The notes under the pieces: generated by a model
Database searches by the model: none
What the model saw: only the letters and a program-made list of their open reading frames with translations
What the model was told of the DNA's origin: nothing
Part shown: piece by piece, positions 24,006 through 32,559 of the stretch
How the letters are laid out: each line of letters begins with the position of its first letter
Position numbering within the stretch: position 1 is the first letter of the stretch
IMG/VR virus record: IMGVR_UViG_3300009545_000027
Location: 1-54,709 of that record
From: a virus
Strand: one strand, 5' to 3'
DNA length: 54,709 bases
Program-made: the position numbers and the translations under genes

Positions 24006-25796
24006 ATGCCGCGCAACCTTTTCGGCGACATCGTTTCAGATCCAAAACGAAAAGGCGCGGCTTTAGGGTGCCTATCGTGTCCGCTTGACAAACTCAAATC
24101 CGAAGGCGTCGTCAAAAATATCCGCGTCGATTCCGTAAAAGGTCGACACGTTTTCATTTGGGGTTTGTGTCCGGACGCGCTTGAAAACGAAACAGGCGAG
24201 GAACTAGGCGGACGTGCAGGCGCAATACTTTGGAAAGCATTACGCGCGGTAGGAATCGAAAGAAGCGACTGCGACGTTCAGAACGTCGTCAGGTGCCACC
24301 CCTATTATTCCGATGCAGTAGAACCGCCCGCAAAGGCGTTAAAGTGCTGTTCTATTTACAATGCGGAAGCGCTTGAACGTGGTGGCGGACGTGCCGACGT
24401 TCATCTAGTTCTCGGGAAGCTTGCCGGGAAGCAACTTCTAGGGAATCGATTAGCGCGTGCCAAGAAGTCGGCAGTGTGGCATGACGAATGGGGTGCGTAC
24501 GTCGTCGTAACGGAACACCCGCAAAAGCTGTTGCGTGCAGGTTCGAAAGGATGGCTGTACAAACAGTTTCGCGACAAGATGCGTGCGGTTGCCGCGATCT
24601 TGAATAACCCCGGACGATTCGGGTACGTGAAAGCGCAAGACTATCGTGCAGTTGAAACGCCTGCACAGATGGATTTTTTGAAAGCTGAAATCAAGAGGCA
24701 TGCGGCGCGTGGCGAACGTGTTAGCGTTGACATTGAAGACGACGTCATCGACGGCAAACGCATTATCTTGATGGTCGGGTTCGGAATGGGGGCATACGAC
24801 GTTAATGGCACCTGGAAAGGTAAAGCCCGGTGTGTCGTTCTCAATCATCCGGAAGCAGATCAATCACCCGAACGTATCGACCCGCTAGTTGAATCGTTGT
24901 GCGAGATTTTCGAAGATGCATCGATTTTGAAAGTTTTCCATCACGGTTCTTACGACGTGCCTGTCGTGCGCAAATCTTTTGGTTGTGTGATTCGTGGTTA
25001 TGATTTCGACACACAGTATGCGGCGTACCTGTGGTATCCGCACTTGCGCGCCTATGGTCTCGACGCACTTGTCGGGCACTTTCATGTTGAATTTGGCGAT
25101 TACAAGCTTATGGTGGCGAAGTGGATGCCACACCTGTCGAATGCACCGCTTGACACACTGATCACGTACAACTGTGCGGACTGCGATTTAACGAAGCGAA
25201 TCGAAGCCGCATCACGTGATCACATCGTTCACCCGCTACTTCAGATCTACATTCACTGTGCCTTTACACTCGGTGCAATGGAAAAACGCGGACCGATTCT
25301 TGATTACGAATCGCATGCCAAGATCGCGGATGTCGTGCGCCCGCGTGTCGAGAAGTTGAAGCGCGATTTGCAGCAAATGAGCGGTGATCCAAATTTCAAC
25401 CCGAACACTCCGCAACACATCGCGAAACTGCTGTTCGACAAATTGAATCTGCGGCAGATTGCAGGACGGTCGACAGGCAAAGACATCTTGACCGAATTGA
25501 TTGCAACCGCGCGGACGAAAGCCGGAAAGCACGCCTGTACGCTGGTTCGTGATTATCGTCAAATTTCAAAGATGGATTCAACTTATTTGGTAGGGTTCAT
25601 GCGGTCCGCCGAATTGCATGACGGGCAACTCCGTACAGTTTGGTGGTTGACAGGTGCGGCAACCGGGCGCTTGCGGTCCGGACGTTCCGACAAAGCGGAA
25701 GTCGAAGAAGGTGTGATCAACTTTCAAAACCTGCACGGCAACCCGCTATTGAAGAACTTGCTAGTCAGCGACGTTGATTGGAGAAAAGCTCTGTGA
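24006..25796 (+). CDS. Split family A DNA polymerase, N-part: UDG-like + 3'-5' exonuclease + polymerase start
   Basis: The 596-residue protein carries: (1) residues about 20-200, a family 4/5 uracil-DNA-glycosylase-like domain with Cys 22, 25, 97 and 114 in the iron-sulphur spacing, NVVRCHP, LGKLAGKQLLG and TEHPQKLLR; (2) from about 238, a DEDDy proofreading exonuclease (VDIED, HHGSYD, YNCADCD); (3) a PolA thumb/palm with TGRLRSG and NLLVSDVDWRKAL. It stops exactly where motif A should begin. The rest is at 28967-29875. It starts directly after the clamp stop. The two halves presumably assemble, as known for split T4-like polymerases of family B. Confidence 0.88.
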   Translation: MPRNLFGDIVSDPKRKGAALGCLSCPLDKLKSEGVVKNIRVDSVKGRHVFIWGLCPDALENETGEELGGRAGAILWKALRAVGIERSDCDVQNVVRCHPYYSDAVEPPAKALKCCSIYNAEALERGGGRADVHLVLGKLAGKQLLGNRLARAKKSAVWHDEWGAYVVVTEHPQKLLRAGSKGWLYKQFRDKMRAVAAILNNPGRFGYVKAQDYRAVETPAQMDFLKAEIKRHAARGERVSVDIEDDVIDGKRIILMVGFGMGAYDVNGTWKGKARCVVLNHPEADQSPERIDPLVESLCEIFEDASILKVFHHGSYDVPVVRKSFGCVIRGYDFDTQYAAYLWYPHLRAYGLDALVGHFHVEFGDYKLMVAKWMPHLSNAPLDTLITYNCADCDLTKRIEAASRDHIVHPLLQIYIHCAFTLGAMEKRGPILDYESHAKIADVVRPRVEKLKRDLQQMSGDPNFNPNTPQHIAKLLFDKLNLRQIAGRSTGKDILTELIATARTKAGKHACTLVRDYRQISKMDSTYLVGFMRSAELHDGQLRTVWWLTGAATGRLRSGRSDKAEVEEGVINFQNLHGNPLLKNLLVSDVDWRKAL

Positions 25797-26089
25797 AGAA
25801 TACGAAGTTTACGAAGGGTCCGTTTACTGCACATCATCGTGAAGGTGTGTCGTACGTGGCATCAAATACGAAGATTGCAGACGTGTACTCGACTGCATTT
25901 CGTGATCGGGAAAATCAAGAAGCAAACGCAAATCTGTTTGCCGCGTCTTTCGAAATGCTGCAAGCCTGTAAGCGCGTGCTTGATGCATATGAAAAGAATT
26001 GGGATCAGCTTTCCTTTGCAGAAATGGCGCGATTGATCGATTTAGATAGCGTCAAACGCGCGATCGATAAAGTTGAAGGTGTTGTGTGA
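25793..26089 (+). CDS. Small phage protein inside the split polymerase
   Basis: The 98-residue product starts at GTG overlapping the polymerase stop (GTGA), with GGAGAA upstream. KFTKGPFTAHHREG and NANLFAASFEMLQACKRVL match a very common phage hypothetical family (FTPGPW...ANAxLIAAAPEMLxALK). Its presence here shows the polymerase is interrupted by ordinary genes and not by an intein. Confidence 0.75.
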   Translation: MKNTKFTKGPFTAHHREGVSYVASNTKIADVYSTAFRDRENQEANANLFAASFEMLQACKRVLDAYEKNWDQLSFAEMARLIDLDSVKRAIDKVEGVV

Positions 26090-26655
26090 TCGATCCGACC
26101 GAAATGCAGTATTACCGGGTTCTTGATGGACCTGTGAAGAAAATTCTTGATCAGTTCTCGGAAGACAACCGGATGTTCGTCAAGGTGCTGTCGGAGTTCC
26201 GCGACGAAGTCGGCGCGATTGATATCACTGTCAAGAACAATAAGTTTTGCGGCGTTAAGTTCCTGAATGACGCGGTTCCTAAGCATTGGAAAAAGCTTGT
26301 CGATGGTGGGTGCTCACCAAATGCCCGTACAATCCCCGGACGGGCGCTTGCAAAGCGTGTGCAGACCTTCCCGCGTGGTGTGGGCACCTATCAGCTAAGC
26401 GTGCGCCTGAACGAAGAATTCCGCTCGGAAATCGATAACGACGCGCGTGTTCCTGTCGGGTACGTGCTTGGATTTATTGATGACTATGATCGCACCAATT
26501 TCTATACGACCGTCGAGTACATCGGGGCAACATGCGTGTTGAAGGTTCCGATTCGTTGTGTTCCGTTTCCTGGTAATGCACTGGCACGCGCCAATGTCGA
26601 ACCGCTGAAGACCTCGGAGTACTGGCGGTTGCGTGAACAAGAACGCAGTAAATAA
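26086..26655 (+). CDS. Unknown protein inside the split polymerase
   Basis: The 189-residue product starts with GTG overlapping the previous stop. It has mixed alpha/beta composition, with VGYVLGFIDDYDRTNFYTTV, and a Cys/Pro-rich KVPIRCVPFPGNALARAN. No endonuclease motif (LAGLIDADG, GIY-YIG, HNH) is visible, so it does not explain the insertion as homing. Function unknown. Confidence 0.72.
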   Translation: MIDPTEMQYYRVLDGPVKKILDQFSEDNRMFVKVLSEFRDEVGAIDITVKNNKFCGVKFLNDAVPKHWKKLVDGGCSPNARTIPGRALAKRVQTFPRGVGTYQLSVRLNEEFRSEIDNDARVPVGYVLGFIDDYDRTNFYTTVEYIGATCVLKVPIRCVPFPGNALARANVEPLKTSEYWRLREQERSK

Positions 26656-26677
26656 GTTCAAAGGAAAAGCGCCTTAA

Positions 26678-28951
26678 ATGAAAGAGTACGGAAAGTTTTT
26701 AGAAAAGAAGTCTCAAAATGCATTACCTGTCGGATTTGCTTTTAATGGTGATTTCAGTCCTCTTACGATGGACTTTCAAAAAGCATCTGTACGGTGGGCA
26801 GTAGAACGCGGGCGCGCCGCAATATTTGGGGATTGCGGACTTGGAAAGACACTCATTGAACTTGAATGGGGACGTCAGATCTACCAGCATACGAAAAAGC
26901 CTGTTATTGTCTACACACCGTTAGCTGTGGCTGATCAGATGGTTGCGGAAGGGAACAAGTTTGGAATTCATATCGTTCATGCTCCGCATCCGTCAAAACT
27001 CGGCAAGTTCAGCGCAACTAATTACGAAAAGCTTCATCTCTTTGATCATCCTGAAATGTTTGGCGGCATCATTCTCGATGAGAGTTCGATTCTAAAATCT
27101 TATGATGGGAAAACACGAACTGCGTTGATCGAATATGCCAAACAGATTCCGTATCGTCTGTGTGCTACAGCAACACCAGCACCGAACGATTACATGGAAC
27201 TTGGAAATCATGCAGAGTTTCTTGATATTTTGACGCGATCTGAAATGCTTGCTACGTTTTTCACGCATGACGGTGGTGAGACATCTAAATGGCGTCTTAA
27301 AGGTCATGCGAAAAAGCCATATTGGTCATGGGTGGCGAAGTGGGCACTTGCGTTTCGTAAACCGTCTGACTTAGGGTTTCCTGATACAGGGTTTGATCTT
27401 CCAAAGTTGAACATGGTCCCCGTTGAAGTTGAAGATAATTTCAACTCACGAGGCCGTCTTTTTACGGTCACGGCGGAAACTCTGCAAGAACGTCGGGAAG
27501 TGCGGGCGCAAACAGTTGGCGCACGTGTTGCCGCATGCGCCGAACTAGTGGCCAAAGAACCGAATGAACCTTGGATAATTTGGTGCAACCTTAACGCGGA
27601 AGGTGACGCACTTCAAAAAGCGATTCCAGGATCGGTGCAGGTTTCAGGAAGTGATCCCGAAGCAGTGAAGGAAAAGCGTTTGAACGACTTCACGGCGCGA
27701 CGTATAAAAGTTCTCATCACGAAACCTACGATTGCAGGATTTGGGATGAACTGGCAGCACTGTGCCCGTATCGCTTTTGTCGGGCTTAGTGACTCTTATG
27801 AACAGTTTTATCAAGCGGTCCGTCGGTGTTGGCGGTTTGGTCAAAAACGTCCGGTAGACGCGTATGTGATTACGAGTAGTTCTGAAGGGTCGGTCGTCCG
27901 CAATATCGAACGTAAGGAAAAACAGTCCCGTGAAATGATGAATGGGTTAGTCGAAAACATGAAGGATGAAATGCAGAAAAATTTAACGCAAGCGGTGCAT
28001 CAGGCAGATGCATATGAAACTGCTGTAAAGAAGTCCGCCAACTTCACCGCGCATCTCGGAGATTCGGTTGAAGTGCTGAAATCCGTTCCGGATAATTCGA
28101 TCGGGTACACGATTTTCAGTCCACCATTTGCGTCTCTCTACACGTACACGAGCAGTAATCGTGATATGGGAAACTGCAAAACTGAAGAAGAGTTTTTCGA
28201 GCACTTCGAATTCCTAGCTCCGCATCTTTTGCGCACCCTGCAAGCGGGACGTCTTCTTTCGATGCATTGCATGAATCTGCCGACATCGAAGTCGTATCAC
28301 GGGTATATTGGAATTCGTGACTTTCGCGGACGTCTGATTAAGATGTTTGAAGACGTCGGTTTCATTTTTCATTCAGAGGTCGTCATCTGGAAAGATCCGC
28401 TCGTGGCGATGCAACGAACGAAGGCATTAGGGTTGCTCCACAAGCAGATCGTAAAAGATTCGGCGATGTGCCGTCAGGGAATACCCGATTACCTCATTAC
28501 GTTTCGAAAACCGGGTGAAAACTTAAAACGGGTGGCGCACGCACCGAATGGGTTTCGGCGTTTTGTTGGTGATGACCCGCCGAAAGCTTCAGTACATGCT
28601 GATGCAAAAAAGAACAAGTTTTCTCATGAAGTGTGGCAACGGTACGCATCACCTGTGTGGATGGATATCAATCCGTCAAAAACACTTCAGTTCCGTGCAG
28701 CACGCGAAAAGGACGATGAACGGCATATCTGCCCGCTGCAATTAGAAGTCATTGAACGAGCATTAGAACTGTGGACGCTTCCGGGGGATCTTGTTTTATC
28801 ACCGTTTATGGGGATCGGGTCCGAGGGTTATGTGGCCTTGCAGACCAAACGAAAGTTCTTTGGTGTAGAACTGAAAAAGTCTTATTGGAATCTGGCAGTC
28901 AAGAACCTCGAACACGCGTCGGTGACATCGGCACGAAAGAAACTTTTCTAG
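26678..28951 (+). CDS. SNF2-like helicase fused to N4-cytosine-type DNA methyltransferase
   Basis: The 757-residue protein has an SF2/SNF2-like ATPase in residues 1-430 (DFQKASVRWAVE, Walker A FGDCGLGKT, motif II DESS, TATPAP, motif VI QAVRRCWRFGQKRP) and a beta-class amino methyltransferase in 460-757 (motif IV FSPPFASLYTY, then LSPFMGIGSEGYVAL as motif I, and FFGVELKKSYW). SPPF suggests N4-cytosine, but N6-adenine is possible. Such fusions occur in phages and may protect or mark DNA. The gene is visibly more AT-rich in codon choice than its neighbours, suggesting recent gain. It sits inside the split polymerase. Confidence 0.85.
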   Translation: MKEYGKFLEKKSQNALPVGFAFNGDFSPLTMDFQKASVRWAVERGRAAIFGDCGLGKTLIELEWGRQIYQHTKKPVIVYTPLAVADQMVAEGNKFGIHIVHAPHPSKLGKFSATNYEKLHLFDHPEMFGGIILDESSILKSYDGKTRTALIEYAKQIPYRLCATATPAPNDYMELGNHAEFLDILTRSEMLATFFTHDGGETSKWRLKGHAKKPYWSWVAKWALAFRKPSDLGFPDTGFDLPKLNMVPVEVEDNFNSRGRLFTVTAETLQERREVRAQTVGARVAACAELVAKEPNEPWIIWCNLNAEGDALQKAIPGSVQVSGSDPEAVKEKRLNDFTARRIKVLITKPTIAGFGMNWQHCARIAFVGLSDSYEQFYQAVRRCWRFGQKRPVDAYVITSSSEGSVVRNIERKEKQSREMMNGLVENMKDEMQKNLTQAVHQADAYETAVKKSANFTAHLGDSVEVLKSVPDNSIGYTIFSPPFASLYTYTSSNRDMGNCKTEEEFFEHFEFLAPHLLRTLQAGRLLSMHCMNLPTSKSYHGYIGIRDFRGRLIKMFEDVGFIFHSEVVIWKDPLVAMQRTKALGLLHKQIVKDSAMCRQGIPDYLITFRKPGENLKRVAHAPNGFRRFVGDDPPKASVHADAKKNKFSHEVWQRYASPVWMDINPSKTLQFRAAREKDDERHICPLQLEVIERALELWTLPGDLVLSPFMGIGSEGYVALQTKRKFFGVELKKSYWNLAVKNLEHASVTSARKKLF

Positions 28952-28966
28952 GTTGTGGAGGCGTTC

Positions 28967-29875
28967 TTGAACTCGGAGATCTTAGAGTTAACTACATTCC
29001 TAGCTTTCGATTTTTCACAGGCAGAATTAAGAATGCTAGCCGAGATCAGTGGCGACGCATTGTTGATCAAACAATTCCAAGAAGCGGCGGCAGATCCGGG
29101 AAACCCGTTGAAGGATATCCATTGTCAGGTCGGGCATTCAATGACAGGTTGGGACCACATCAAGATCAAGGAATCAAAGTCGACGCGCAAGGTCGTCAAG
29201 AACATTCAGTTCGGGCTTGTTTTTGGAAAACAAAAGAAGGGCATGTACGACTACGTCGTGCAGAAGATTCGCGAAATCGACGGCGAAAAAGCGGACCTGA
29301 CAGGCATCACCCGCGAGTTCATCGAAAAGTGCGTTGATGCGTACTTCGCCCGGTATAAAGGCGTTGCGCGGTACATGAAGCGGATGCAAGAACAGGTCGA
29401 GACCGACGGATACGTTGATACGCTTTATGGGTTCCGTCGACAGATTTTCGAAGATGATGCGCGTGATACCTTCATGGGCAATCAAGCAATCAATACGCCT
29501 GTGCAAGGGTCTGCACACCAACTGTTGTTGATCGCGCTTGCCCTTCTTCACATGAAGCCGAAGACATACGCGTTACTGCAAAATGTCTTGATGGAAGTGC
29601 ATGACGCGCTTGTGTTCTTAGTGAAGGTTCGCGATTTACCAGCAGCATTCTTGCAGGGAAAACACCTTCTTGAACGTGGTGTCGTCGACTACACCGAACG
29701 GCATTTCAAGCGGAAACTAAAGGTCCCACTGCTTGCGGAAGCTGAAGCAGGTTTCTGTTATGGCACGTGTGTCGAGTATTCAGGAGAACCGCTTGACGAG
29801 TGGTTAGCGAAATGGCGGAAGAACCACACCGACAAGGAAGCCGAAGCATGGAAGAAGCTTTTGTCAGCGGCATGA
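28967..29875 (+). CDS. Split family A DNA polymerase, C-part: motifs A, B and C
   Basis: Start is placed at TTG 28967, because GGAGG lies five bases upstream; the frame is open from GTG 28955. The product of about 302 residues begins just before motif A (FLAFDFSQAELRMLAE), continues with the O-helix RKVVKNIQFGLVFG (motif B) and motif C MEVHDALVF. Compared with E. coli PolI, the DE pair of motif C is DA, and the O-helix Tyr before Gly is Phe. These residues are the catalytic palm and fingers; the protein cannot work without the N-part at 24006-25796. Confidence 0.9.
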   Translation: MNSEILELTTFLAFDFSQAELRMLAEISGDALLIKQFQEAAADPGNPLKDIHCQVGHSMTGWDHIKIKESKSTRKVVKNIQFGLVFGKQKKGMYDYVVQKIREIDGEKADLTGITREFIEKCVDAYFARYKGVARYMKRMQEQVETDGYVDTLYGFRRQIFEDDARDTFMGNQAINTPVQGSAHQLLLIALALLHMKPKTYALLQNVLMEVHDALVFLVKVRDLPAAFLQGKHLLERGVVDYTERHFKRKLKVPLLAEAEAGFCYGTCVEYSGEPLDEWLAKWRKNHTDKEAEAWKKLLSAA

Positions 29876-29887
29876 CCTTCGTAATCA

Positions 29888-29900
29888 ATCCCGTATAATT
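29888..29900 (+). promoter_or_regulatory. -10 box directly before a start codon
   Basis: TATAAT at 29894-29899 is followed by TCAGCA and then ATG at 29906; a weak ATGACC box lies 16 bases upstream. The message would start at or next to ATG, with no Shine-Dalgarno. Confidence 0.5.
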
Positions 29901-29905
29901 CAGCA

Positions 29906-30388
29906 ATGCCAGATAATCAGAACGAAACCGAACCCGTTGCAGCGACCGGAACGCCGTTAGCACGCGGATATTATTGGGTGAAGCTTACCGAAACGGTGCG
30001 ACCGTTTCCGCTGAACCTTTGGGACGTCGCTTTCTTTGACGAATATTCCCGTTGGTGGTGCTGTCGGCATAGCGTCGCGATCGATCCTGCACAGATCACT
30101 GAAATCGGGATTCCATGCCGTGCACCGAACGACCTGACGGATGAAATCACCAGAATTTTTGTTAAGGCGATTTTGTCGCGGGTGATGCAGACCTCGCAAT
30201 TTTCGGCAGATCTTGACAAGATCAGCGACGAGATTACGCGTGCCATTTCTGTAAAAGGATCTGGTATTGATCCGGAACAAATGAGCATCCTTACCAAGGA
30301 ACTTAGCCAAAAAATCCGTGAACAAATTGCACAGTCGCCGTTAAACAAGCGTGCAGCGGCACTGGCGGAACTGAAAAAGAATGGCTAG
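29906..30388 (+). CDS. Unknown protein between polymerase and clamp loader
   Basis: The 160-residue product has a Trp-rich beta N-terminal part (RGYYWVKLTETVRPFPLNLW, then WWCCRHSVAIDPAQ) and a helical C-terminal part. It probably starts on a leaderless mRNA. Its stop overlaps the clamp loader start, so it may be a partner of that protein. No family recognised. Confidence 0.7.
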   Translation: MPDNQNETEPVAATGTPLARGYYWVKLTETVRPFPLNLWDVAFFDEYSRWWCCRHSVAIDPAQITEIGIPCRAPNDLTDEITRIFVKAILSRVMQTSQFSADLDKISDEITRAISVKGSGIDPEQMSILTKELSQKIREQIAQSPLNKRAAALAELKKNG

Positions 30389-31370
30389 AGTTCTCAGTGT
30401 TTCGTTGCGTCCGCAACGGTTCGCTACGATCATTGGTCAAGACGCGTTACTTGCTTCGATTCAAAAACAGGTCGCAACGCGTCCGCCACAGTCTTGGATG
30501 TTTTATGGTCCGACCGGATGCGGTAAAACGACACTCGCGCGCATCATTGCGGTTTCGTACCAGTGCGTGCACTCAACGGTATTTGGTGAACCGTGCAAGG
30601 AATGCTATGCGCACAGAAGCGAATTCGATTTCCATGAAATCAATGCAGGTACGACACGCGGCATTGAAGAGATGGGAAAAATCGAACAAATGGCGCGCTT
30701 TCATCCGATCGTCAGCAAGAAGCGCGTGTTCTTGATTGACGAGTTCCACAAGGCCACACCGGACGCGCAATCATTACTACTCAAACCGACGGAGGAACCA
30801 CCACCGACAACGATTTGGATTATTTGCACAAATGAACCACAGAAAATCTTGGCAACGTTGCGCGGGCGTTTCACGACATACGAACTTCGTGGACTCAATC
30901 ACAGCGACCGCGAGAAGCTGTTAATGCGTGCCGCAAAGGTTGCAAGCTTCACAAGTCCGTTGACTGATTTGTTTGAAGCAGTCCATGAAGCGCGGCTATC
31001 AAGCCCGCGAAGTTTGCTGCAAGTGCTCGAAAAGTTTATTGCTGGTATGCCTGCTGACGAAGCGGTTGCCGGGATTGAAGGCAGTGTCATAAACGGGCTT
31101 GCATTGTGCAAAGCGCTGACGTCAGGAAGTTGGAAAGAGATCGAAAAAATTCTTGATAAGGCAAACCCGGAAGACGCGCGGTACATCCGGAGTTCTACTG
31201 CAAATTGGTTGCGCGGGTTCCTGCGTAACGCCCGTGATCCACGTGAACAGGAACGCGCTGTCAAATCGATTGATGAATTGCTATCGCCTGCACCGTTCGA
31301 AGACGCGAACATGCTGACATGGCTATATCCGCGATTGTGGACGATCGCAAGAAGGTACGCGGCGAAATGA
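30381..31370 (+). CDS. DnaX/RFC-type clamp loader ATPase
   Basis: The 329-residue AAA+ protein starts RPQRFATIIGQDALLASIQ, as in DnaX. It has Walker A GPTGCGKTT, a zinc module with C...C..C around EPCKECYAHR, Walker B FLIDEFHKA, and sensor 1 TNEPQKI. An SRC-type arginine finger is not obvious, as in some phage loaders with one subunit type. It would load the clamp candidate at 22914. Starts overlap the previous stop. Confidence 0.88.
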   Translation: MARVLSVSLRPQRFATIIGQDALLASIQKQVATRPPQSWMFYGPTGCGKTTLARIIAVSYQCVHSTVFGEPCKECYAHRSEFDFHEINAGTTRGIEEMGKIEQMARFHPIVSKKRVFLIDEFHKATPDAQSLLLKPTEEPPPTTIWIICTNEPQKILATLRGRFTTYELRGLNHSDREKLLMRAAKVASFTSPLTDLFEAVHEARLSSPRSLLQVLEKFIAGMPADEAVAGIEGSVINGLALCKALTSGSWKEIEKILDKANPEDARYIRSSTANWLRGFLRNARDPREQERAVKSIDELLSPAPFEDANMLTWLYPRLWTIARRYAAK

Positions 31371-31639
31371 CCGGACGGACAACAAAGATCGTGTGCCCGA
31401 CGTGTAAACAACTCGTTGAAGTTGTCGACAAGCGCGTCATTGATCATGATTGGGCAGCAGCGGGCGAACTGTGCCCGTATAGCAACATGCGATACGTACC
31501 GTCACCGATTAAGTTTGGCAGTGCGGGCGGACCAAAGATCGAGATCACCGCAACAAAGACCGAATCGTGTGATGATTGCGGTTTGACTGTAACGACCGTT
31601 CATGGAAAAATATCAACACCAGATCCGACGAACAACTAA
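31367..31639 (+). CDS. Small zinc-ribbon protein
   Basis: Start is ATG 31367, overlapping the loader stop (ATGA); an in-frame upstream ATG at 31319 is inside the loader. The 90-residue product has CPTCKQLVEVVDKRVIDH (C-x2-C with His) and later CDDCGLTVTTVHGK. Role unknown, likely zinc-binding. Confidence 0.7.
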   Translation: MTGRTTKIVCPTCKQLVEVVDKRVIDHDWAAAGELCPYSNMRYVPSPIKFGSAGGPKIEITATKTESCDDCGLTVTTVHGKISTPDPTNN

Positions 31640-31650
31640 AACAAAAACTG

Positions 31651-31656
31651 TATAGT
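31651..31656 (+). promoter_or_regulatory. TATAGT -10 box before leaderless start
   Basis: TGTATAGT ends seven bases before ATG 31664. No good -35 and no Shine-Dalgarno are seen. This is the same geometry as at 29894 and 11834. Confidence 0.35.
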
Positions 31657-31663
31657 CAATCAA

Positions 31664-32284
31664 ATGCCGTATTTGTCAGCAAAGCAGCCGAAAGTGTCAC
31701 CGAAACAAGCAAAACCGATCGTAAAACTGTACAAAAAACCTGTTGAGGAACCGGAAGCGGAAGAAAACGAGTACATCGAAGACACGCCGGAATCACACAA
31801 GCGGAAGATGACGATCAGCGAGATTTTCGACGCTGTTGACTTTGCACCGGAAAACATCATCGCGGAAGTAGCGAAGAACTCGGTCATCTTCGGCGACGTA
31901 ATCCAACTTCGATATGACACGTTAATGGAGGTTGCCGACGCAAAAGCGGACCTCGAAAGGAACGACGCCGAATGCGACATGATTCTACGCGACGAAGCGC
32001 GACAGCGAGACGAGAAGATCACCGAGAAGGCGCTTGCTGTGCTGGTGTCGGTCGACCCGAAGGTCGTGGCAGCAAAGCGGCGATTAGCAAAAGCGGAAGC
32101 CACGGACAAGTACGTTTCATTGATGGTCGACTTGTTGAAGATGCGCCGCGACTGCTTAGAAATGACTACGAACTTGGTGCGCAACGAACTGGGAGTGCAA
32201 GCCGCCTTCGAAGCGAATGCCGGGAAACTGAGGTCACACCGCGACGCGATCAGACGGCGCTTTCAAGAATCCGACGAAGACTAG
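31664..32284 (+). CDS. Helical protein upstream of SSB and RecA
   Basis: The 206-residue product has a Lys/Pro/Glu-rich disordered start (about 45 residues) and a long charged helical rest with coiled-coil potential (KADLERNDAECDMILRDEAR...AKRRLAKAEATDKYVSLMVD). Its position directly ahead of SSB and RecA suggests a recombination-associated role, but no motif confirms this. Confidence 0.72.
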   Translation: MPYLSAKQPKVSPKQAKPIVKLYKKPVEEPEAEENEYIEDTPESHKRKMTISEIFDAVDFAPENIIAEVAKNSVIFGDVIQLRYDTLMEVADAKADLERNDAECDMILRDEARQRDEKITEKALAVLVSVDPKVVAAKRRLAKAEATDKYVSLMVDLLKMRRDCLEMTTNLVRNELGVQAAFEANAGKLRSHRDAIRRRFQESDED

Positions 32285-32322
32285 CGGAATGGTGGTGCGA
32301 AAGCTTTCACCCACCTGAGAAA

Positions 32323-32406
32323 ATGGGTTGGCCTGTTAACGGGTTCTCGACGTGTATGATTTGCCAGTGCCAAAAGAAAGTTGATTGGGAAATTCCACCT
32401 AAATGA
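32323..32406 (+). CDS. Possible zinc-binding peptide with unclear start
   Basis: A reading frame continuing past the helical gene encodes CESFHPPEK and then CMICQCQKK, a convincing zinc-binding pattern, and its stop overlaps the next start (ATGA). The first standard start near by is ATG 32323, giving only 27 residues and missing the first Cys/His. An overlapping gene starting inside the previous one with a rare start, or a frameshift product, may be the real form. Confidence 0.35.
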   Translation: MGWPVNGFSTCMICQCQKKVDWEIPPK

Positions 32407-32558
32407 ACACCGGACTCGAAATCATCGGTATTTTGCTAGGCGAATTGATTATAATCAGACTCGGAATTCGACTCTACTTCAAAGAAAAACTACGATACCA
32501 AACCGATCTATTGAATTTTGAACTGAAGAAAAACAACCAAAACGAAAAGGAAAATTGA
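32403..32558 (+). CDS. 51-residue membrane-anchored peptide
   Basis: The product is MNTGLEIIGILLGELIIIRL, with one hydrophobic N-terminal helix, followed by a basic, polar tail (LYFKEKLRYQTDLLNFELKK...). It overlaps the upstream stop (ATGA) and ends one base before the SSB gene. Function unknown. Confidence 0.6.
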   Translation: MNTGLEIIGILLGELIIIRLGIRLYFKEKLRYQTDLLNFELKKNNQNEKEN

Positions 32559-32559
32559 A

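Noticed and set aside
24006-29875. Intein or group I intron as the cause of the polymerase split
   Set aside because: Each inserted gene has its own start and stop, the C-part has its own Shine-Dalgarno and TTG start, and no Cys/Ser-start with His-Asn-end intein signals or intron-encoded endonuclease were seen. A degenerate intron is not fully excluded.
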